Origin: an uncultured delta proteobacterium
Lineage (GTDB): Bacteria; Desulfobacterota; Desulfovibrionia; Desulfovibrionales; Desulfovibrionaceae
Direction: 5' to 3'
Assembly: GCA_903835685.1 (NCBI GenBank)
Contig: CAILNX010000050.1
Location: 1-38,365, forward strand
DNA: 38,365 nucleotides
The notes below the pieces were generated by a model that was not told the origin of the DNA, did not search any database, and saw only the letters and a list, made by a program, of their open reading frames with translations. Position numbers and translations under genes: made by a program. Shown here piece after piece: positions 33,468 through 38,365 of the stretch (position 1 is the first letter of the stretch; each line of letters starts with the position of its first letter).

Positions 33468-35102
33468 ATGGATGACAGAAAATTTGTAGTTACACCCGGT
33501 CTTGAAGACAGTGTAGTACTATTTCAGGTGTTGATTGATGAAGATAATTTCGAGCCTATTCTTATCGTTGGTGAGACTGGAGTTGGCAAATCTTTATTTC
33601 TAAAAGTGCTAGAACATTACTATAAACAGAATAAAAATAGCAAAAACGGCATTTTGGTTTCTGCAAATTGTGCACATTTTGGCGGCGGTTCGAGCGATTT
33701 AAATATTGCCCGTGCTGAATTGTTTGGGATAAATAGAGGTGCAATACATGGTATAAAGGATAGTAAGGGGACAAAAGACATAAAAGGATTGGTTGAGGCA
33801 GCAAATGGTGGTATCCTAGTCTTGGATGAAATAGGTGAACTGCCGCTAGAAGTTCAAGCGATGCTATTAACTTTTATAGAGACAGGAAAGTATAGAAGGG
33901 TCGGAGAGAGTACAGAGCGGATGGCAAGATGCCAAATTATTGGTTCTACAAATAATATAAGTAATTTAAGAGAAGACTTTTATTATAGGTTTACAGAGTT
34001 TGTGGTACCTCCAGTGCACAAGCGTAGAATTGATATAATATACTATATTTATGCATTTGATCACGATATACTGCGCCGACTTAACAGTTTTGATATGTTG
34101 TTGCTATTAACTTACAACTGGCCTGGAAATGTTCGTGAAATTTTCAATGTGTTGAAAATGTTTAGAAGAATACAAGATTTTGAATCAAAGAGCAAAACTA
34201 AGTTTACTATGAAAAGATTAAGGCATTTGCTAGAAGGGGCAAATGCTCCAGAAAATACAGATGAAATATCATTAATTTTTAGAAGAACAGATTTTTACAT
34301 AAAAGCAGTGGCATTGGTTGCAGAATTATGGGATACAGTAATTAGGGTTGTTGACATAGACTACATTAAGAAATTGTTTGAAAAAAGCATTGTTAATATA
34401 TGTCCTGATGTTTGTTATTACAAGTTTAAGTCAAGAATTGATAAGTTATTTTCTATAAACGAATATTATAGTAGTAAATTTGGCGTTGATACGTATGATA
34501 ATACAATATTTACCCATGGAATGAGAATGGATTTGAAAAGATTTTGTTCTGTTTTTGATAGAGATGTGTGCGGTAAAATGCATTTGTTAGAATTAAATAC
34601 GGCAATGCTTGTTAAGGGGCATAAGCGTGCACTTGATAAGAAATTTTTAACTTTGCCATCTCCGGAAGAAATAAAGATGTTGGGAATGATATATGGTGTC
34701 CATGTGCGAGCAGATTATGCAAATCTTGAGGAGTTTAGGCGCCACCTGCTGGAACAATATTATGAGTTAAATAAAAGTAGTATGCTTGGCAGCATAATAG
34801 AGGCGTATGTGCACGCGTTGATAAAAGATATTCACTTAGACAAAATTGCAGATGATATTAACAGCATGCGTGCTTCTGTCTATAATAGTCAATTTGACGT
34901 GTTAAAAGAAGTAGATACCAACAGCAATAAAGGGCGAAGTGTTTCAGACGAAATAATAATAGATACGATGGAAAAATTAAATAATGTTAAATCTCATGTT
35001 GCAAAGAGTCTTGGAATTTCAAACCAAACTGTGTACAATAGGTTAAAGTTGATTGAAAAAAAGCATGGCAAGCAATATCAATGGAGTGAAAAGAGGAAAT
35101 GA
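33468..35102 (+). CDS. Sigma-54-activator-like AAA+ protein with altered GAFTGA loop
   Basis: A 544-residue protein that begins directly with the AAA+ domain; no receiver, GAF or other sensor precedes it. Walker A is GETGVGKS (about 35-42), Walker B LVLDEIGE (about 117-124), sensor I STNN, arginine-finger region REDFYYRF, and sensor II WPGNVREI (about 218-225). The loop that contacts sigma-54, normally GAFTGA, reads GAIHGI (about 91-96). A long middle region (about 250-480) is not recognised. The C-terminus has a Fis-type helix-turn-helix (HVAKSLGISNQTVYNRLKLI). ATG 33468 follows an AGGTGG; a GTG four codons earlier is the alternative. Very AT-rich. It may regulate island genes, possibly not through sigma-54. 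Confidence 0.85.
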   Translation: MDDRKFVVTPGLEDSVVLFQVLIDEDNFEPILIVGETGVGKSLFLKVLEHYYKQNKNSKNGILVSANCAHFGGGSSDLNIARAELFGINRGAIHGIKDSKGTKDIKGLVEAANGGILVLDEIGELPLEVQAMLLTFIETGKYRRVGESTERMARCQIIGSTNNISNLREDFYYRFTEFVVPPVHKRRIDIIYYIYAFDHDILRRLNSFDMLLLLTYNWPGNVREIFNVLKMFRRIQDFESKSKTKFTMKRLRHLLEGANAPENTDEISLIFRRTDFYIKAVALVAELWDTVIRVVDIDYIKKLFEKSIVNICPDVCYYKFKSRIDKLFSINEYYSSKFGVDTYDNTIFTHGMRMDLKRFCSVFDRDVCGKMHLLELNTAMLVKGHKRALDKKFLTLPSPEEIKMLGMIYGVHVRADYANLEEFRRHLLEQYYELNKSSMLGSIIEAYVHALIKDIHLDKIADDINSMRASVYNSQFDVLKEVDTNSNKGRSVSDEIIIDTMEKLNNVKSHVAKSLGISNQTVYNRLKLIEKKHGKQYQWSEKRK

Positions 35103-35195
35103 TTTCCTTAAAATGCTTTGTTGCCCAAGAGAGTGAAGAGTTGTTGTTTATTGCAGGATGTCCCTGCAAAAAGTTCAAAAGCAAACAAATTACGT

Positions 35196-36234
35196 GGATC
35201 TGTTTTCGTTGGCTGTTGACGTTCTCTTTGTTTTTTTCAATACTGTAACTAGCAATGAGTACATATGCAAACCAAAGAATTCAAGAATCTACCTGCCGCA
35301 CTCGATGGGTTAAGCACAGAGCAAAAAACTATTATTAAAACTGCAGTTTGAGGAAGTTTTGATCTTTCTATTGTCTTAAATATCATCGAGTCAAACGCGG
35401 CGCAAAATCGTGTATGTTCTCATTGTGCATCGAAAAAAATTAAAAAATGGGGTACTTCGCTTGGTCTCCAGCGCTATCGTTGCTTTGAATGCCGCAAAAC
35501 TTTCAATGCGCTCACTGGGACGCCCTTGGTCAATCTCAGGAAAATAGACCGTGGCTTGCCTACGCCAAGGGATTGCATAATGGCAAAAGCATCCGCGCGT
35601 GCGCCAAAGACTGTGGCATTGCAGTGCCCATGTCCTTTCGCTGGCGGTATCGCTTTCTCAAGGCGGATACAACCGATAAGTCGCTGAAACTTCATGGAAT
35701 CACAGAAGCAGATAAAACCTACATTCTGGAATCTCGGAAGGGGAGTTGCGAACTGAGCCGCCCCGCCTGGAAACGAGGCGGAAAGGCCACCAAACGAGGC
35801 ATTTCCAGTGAGCAGATTCCCATTCTGGTGGCCCGTGACCGCTTTGGGCGCACCACGGACGGTGTTCTGCCTGACTTGTCGGCCAAGTCCATCAATTGCT
35901 CATCGGTGGTGTGGTCACGAAGGAAAACGTTGTGTGCTTTGATGGTGGCAACGCCTTGTGGGGACTCGTGAACAGCCAGAGCCCCCGACAAGTTGATTCC
36001 GTTAGACAAGTTCACCCACGAAAAAGAGCCCCTGTATCATGTCCAGAACGTCAACGCCTACCACAGCCGATTCAAGCATTGGATGCGACGATTCAATGGA
36101 GCTGCCACTAAATACCTTCCCAGCTATCTCGGTTGGCGGCGCATTTTTGAACATCCAGAACTCACAACCCCGGCCCGGATGGTCTCAGGCGCATTGGGTC
36201 GGAGGCTTTATCAATAGTAAATGGAAACAGAGCC
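35196..36234 (+). mobile_element. IS1595-like insertion sequence, decayed
   Basis: A 1039-base element bounded by 24-base inverted repeats: left GGATCTGTTTTCGTTGGCTG... (35196-35219) and right, on the other strand, GGCTCTGTTTCCATTTACTA... (36234-36211), 18 of 24 positions equal. The flanking 8-mers AATTACGT (35188-35195) and AATCGCGT (36235-36242) agree at 6 of 8 positions, as expected of an old 8-base target duplication typical of IS1595. It lies right behind the AAA+ gene and carries one broken transposase gene. Confidence 0.85.
35265..36217 (+). pseudogene. IS1595-family transposase, multiply frameshifted
   Basis: Reading across frames gives a whole ISXO2/IS1595-type transposase: helical start (MQTKEFKNLPAALDGL), zinc ribbon (CSHCASKKIKKWG...YRCFECRKTF), the helix SIRACAKDCGIAV..SFRWRYRF, the DDE core with first Asp in GITEADKTY (usually ADETY), KRGGKATKRGIS, VARDRFGRTTDGVLP, the second Asp in VCFDGGNALWG, then [20 protein letters not shown] and [12 protein letters not shown]. 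It is disabled by a TGA at 35349-35351 and by frame changes near 35540, 35895 and 35995. It is inactive; any movement would need a transposase in trans. Confidence 0.85.
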
Positions 36235-36403
36235 AATCGCGTTCGCAACTGTTAAATATAATCGAGCCCACTTTTTAGATTTCCACCAATTTTGACTTAT
36301 TGCAGAGACCTCACTAGAGATAGGCAGCTCCGCGACGTAGCCAAGTCATGCGGTATCCAACCCGTGAATAAAAGAGTGATCAACCGTCGCCCAAGAGTCT
36401 CGC

Positions 36404-36489
36404 TCCTGCCCACGCTGCAATTCGTGACCACGGTTCGCAAGAACGGGTGGATAAGAGGGCATTTGCATTTTGCAATTGCTCAATCTTAA
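36404..36489 (+). pseudogene. Trace of a second transposase zinc ribbon
   Basis: SCPRCNS in one frame continues as TVRKNGWIRGHLHFAIAQ in another, the pattern of an insertion-sequence zinc ribbon (CPxCxS..VRKNG). Only this scrap is left. The rest of the stretch 36235-36541 shows no gene. Confidence 0.35.
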
Positions 36490-36541
36490 CATATTTTAAA
36501 GTTTCAACCTGTCGACGAGGCAGTAAATCATGCCGACCAAA

Positions 36542-36564
36542 CGGAAATTGATTGCAAATTTCCG
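36542..36564 (-). terminator. Weak hairpin terminator behind the regulator-like gene
   Basis: CGGAAATT (36542-36549) and AATTTCCG (36557-36564) are a perfect eight-pair stem, 11 bases beyond the stop of the minus-strand gene. Only TTT follows, so termination would be weak. Confidence 0.45.
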
Positions 36565-36574
36565 CTATATATGG

Positions 36575-37495
36575 TTATAACCCATTGGCAGTCTTCAAAC
36601 GTTGAGTCATTCGAAGTAACCGTGCCGATCTCCTCCATCGTGAATCCTTGCTGCGATATAAGCCACAAGTGTTTTGAGTTTTTAATGGTACAGTATTATC
36701 ACACAATGCATTTAATCTTTTGAACGGATCTTTGTCACATAGTAAATCGTGTAGACATTCATTTGGTTGAAGCCTAGATTCCTGCGCTTTAATAAGTTTG
36801 ATAATCATCGTTGGAGTAATGGATATCCCCTTTGCAATTACTCTTTGGACAGTTTGTTTGTCAACTCCTACTATGCGTGCATTTTCTATCCTAACTAACG
36901 CAAGTGCAGTGCCGACAGATAAGCGCGTTTCCCAAGAAGATGGTTTGTCTTTGTCTACATATATTTCGAATTTTGTTAAAAACTTTCCAATGGGGTCTTC
37001 ATCATCTTTTGATGGCTTAATAGTTTTGCAAATTTCGATTATCATAGATTTTTTTAGGTGGAGATGGTTTTCTATGCTACGTATCGAAGCAAGCCGTTCA
37101 TAATCTTGTCGTGTCCGTGGAATTATTTTTATATTTTCCCTTGCCCATTTTGTCCAAGGTTTTTTTTCACGTTTTGCAGCTAGCTTCATCATGTTTAACA
37201 TCAAACCAACTTTGAATATATGTTTTGATTGCGATATTTCAACTTTATCTAGCGAAGAAGTGTGGTCATCAAATGCGTTTTCCAGGTAATCTTTGAGCAT
37301 TGATAGACTATAGTCGTTCTTTCCACCATATATAATTTCTTCAATCTCTTCCCATGGACATTGTTCATTATTTGGTTGTTCATCGTCAAGCCGCTCACGT
37401 ATAACAGATATACAACTGTCGCAATCGCAATTTGCCTGGGCTGGATAGATATCCTCATCAAATATGGTCTCATCAAATATTTCATCAATGTTCAT
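36575..37495 (-). CDS. Regulator-like protein, DUF3102-like middle region, function unknown
   Basis: About 306 residues, AT-rich. ATG 37495 is preferred to the in-frame ATG at 37501 because GGAGG then lies at the right distance (six bases). The N-terminus is acidic with a CDCDSC cluster (about 23-28) that could bind a metal. The middle (about 95-160: VGLMLNMMKLAAKREKKPWTKWARENI) has the look of DUF3102-type proteins from plasmids and islands. The region VGVDKQTVQRVIAKGISITP (about 210-230) could be a helix-turn-helix. The last 30 residues are Arg-rich (SRWRRSARLLRMTQRL) and more GC-rich, perhaps a fused tail from the DNA behind it. Role unknown; DNA binding is inference. Confidence 0.6.
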   Translation of the reverse strand: MNIDEIFDETIFDEDIYPAQANCDCDSCISVIRERLDDEQPNNEQCPWEEIEEIIYGGKNDYSLSMLKDYLENAFDDHTSSLDKVEISQSKHIFKVGLMLNMMKLAAKREKKPWTKWARENIKIIPRTRQDYERLASIRSIENHLHLKKSMIIEICKTIKPSKDDEDPIGKFLTKFEIYVDKDKPSSWETRLSVGTALALVRIENARIVGVDKQTVQRVIAKGISITPTMIIKLIKAQESRLQPNECLHDLLCDKDPFKRLNALCDNTVPLKTQNTCGLYRSKDSRWRRSARLLRMTQRLKTANGL

Positions 37496-37765
37496 GATCA
37501 TCCTCCATGCGTGTCAATTGGTTTGGTTGAATTTTACCATTCTCCCGAGTCAGTAATGTGATTGATGCGGCACTATGAAAAATCTGTACCTAACAATTAA
37601 AAATAAATGTTTTCAGTTGATTGAATTAGAAGCGGCCGCATGGGTTGATTTGATGCGCACAATTTTTTAGTGATTTGGTCCAATTAAATATAAACTTAAT
37701 ATCCATACATATCTTTACTTGATATAAAACCAAGAATGGGAGGAACCTCGCTGGCGTGAAGATGA
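37496..37765. other. AT-rich gap without a gene
   Basis: About 270 bases of AT-rich DNA between the regulator-like gene and the adhesin pseudogene. It should hold the promoter of the minus-strand gene, but no convincing boxes, no sigma-54 type site and no repeat were found. Composition jumps to GC-rich at about 37750, a further mosaic joint. Confidence 0.5.
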
Positions 37766-38327
37766 TATGCTCATCGTTCATATGCGCAGGGGGAGGTATA
37801 TGTCCCGGACCCCGCCTGTGGCCTCACGTTCATATTCGACGCCACCGATCTGGTCGATTTTGTCACTGTTCGTCTGGATAATGGAGTGGTGCATACCGAC
37901 CATGTTGGCGGGGTGCTCTTCTCCCTATTGAATGGAGACCCGTAGTACACGGTCCAGGCCGGTCTGGTACTGGCTGGAAAAACCCTTTTCTTTGACGGGG
38001 CCCACGTAGGGGGTGGCGCTCTGACCTTGGACGCCCACACCGTCAGTCCACCTCACCACCTCATCCTGGATGACCCGGACTCCAGTTCGATTTCGGTGCT
38101 CGGCGAGCCCGGGGATGACACCTTCAACATGTACGGCCACATGTTTTCTTCAGACTCACATAACTGGCAAAAGCTTCCTGGTGGCCGCAGGACAGACCAC
38201 GACCTTGTACGCCTCGGCCTTGCACACACACAACCTGACCTGGGACGGTTCGGCAGCCTTGGGCGGTTTCTCGATCATCGCTGGGGACGGCGACGACGTC
38301 CTGACCGGCGGCCAGGGCCGGAATTAG
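37766..38327 (+). pseudogene. RTX-type (haemolysin-repeat) surface protein remnant
   Basis: Reading plus-strand frame 2 from 37766 gives DPACGLTFIFDATDLVDF and VTVRLDNGVVHTDHVGG, broken by TAG at 37943-37945, then LILDDPDSSSISVLGEPGDDTF; near 38150-38165 the frame shifts and continues as ITGKSFLVAAGQ, LTWDGSAALGGF and IIAGDGDDVLTGGQG before a stop at 38325. The last part is an RTX nonapeptide unit (GDGDDVLTGGQG), the calcium-binding repeat of type I secreted adhesins and toxins. No start with a ribosome site is seen. It is GC-rich like the chromosome, unlike the AT-rich genes before it. It is a broken piece of a large secreted protein. Confidence 0.7.
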
Positions 38328-38365
38328 AGCAGTCAGAATGAGCGGGTTGCTCACCACCATGCCCA

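Noticed and set aside
1-38365. CRISPR array
   Set aside because: No regularly spaced 25-40 base repeats were seen anywhere; the only short tandem repeat is the 10-mer pair near 32.5 kb.

Overview
The window looks like a chromosomal segment of a GC-rich anaerobic deltaproteobacterium, most likely a sulfate reducer of the Desulfovibrionaceae type. This is inferred from gene style: many PAS/Cache histidine kinases, a stand-alone CheY, an AddAB pair with L-2-hydroxyglutarate oxidase and PPC-domain neighbours, a short RRM protein and a PEP-synthase-like protein. No rRNA gene or other species-level marker is present.

From about 0.59 to 30.5 kb the DNA is uniformly GC-rich and tightly packed, and reads as core genome. 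In order it holds: a polar amino-acid ABC transporter (ATPase, permease, binding protein; minus strand); a soluble triple-PAS histidine kinase; an RluA-type pseudouridine synthase; a PfkB-family kinase; CheY; a small unknown gene; a minus-strand operon mltC-addA-addB-PPC protein-lhgO (lytic transglycosylase, recombination helicase-nuclease, small PPC protein, L-2-hydroxyglutarate oxidase); a 1103-residue PEP-synthase-like protein; a HisKA_2 kinase with its single-domain response regulator; an SbmA/BacA-like ABC exporter; a dCache kinase; a YciH/SUI1 protein; a two-repeat DUF1566 protein; a stand-alone cyclic-nucleotide-binding domain preceded by a strongly foldable leader; and an acyltransferase-3 membrane protein.

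From 30.5 to 32.4 kb the composition drops. A DUF4337 membrane protein, a small unknown gene and an RRM protein lead up to the 3' half of a tRNA-Glu gene (minus strand) that still has its own terminator but has lost its 5' half. This is the expected signature of a tRNA attachment site, with the element lying to the right. Two diverged direct repeats flank the RRM gene and may be tails of old integrase genes.

From 32.4 kb to the end the DNA is a mosaic island: an IHF/HU-like protein; an AT-rich AAA+ protein of the sigma-54-activator class whose GAFTGA loop is changed to GAIHGI and which has no N-terminal sensor domain; a decayed IS1595-like element whose inverted repeats and 8-bp target duplication can still be seen; a trace of a second transposase; an AT-rich regulator-like protein; and a GC-rich RTX-type adhesin pseudogene. 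The first 0.58 kb (a SEC-C motif protein cut by the window edge) is also AT-rich and abuts the transporter ATPase, so both ends of the window are accessory DNA. The best candidates for something undescribed are the IHF/AAA+/regulator group and the leader RNA at 28.6 kb.
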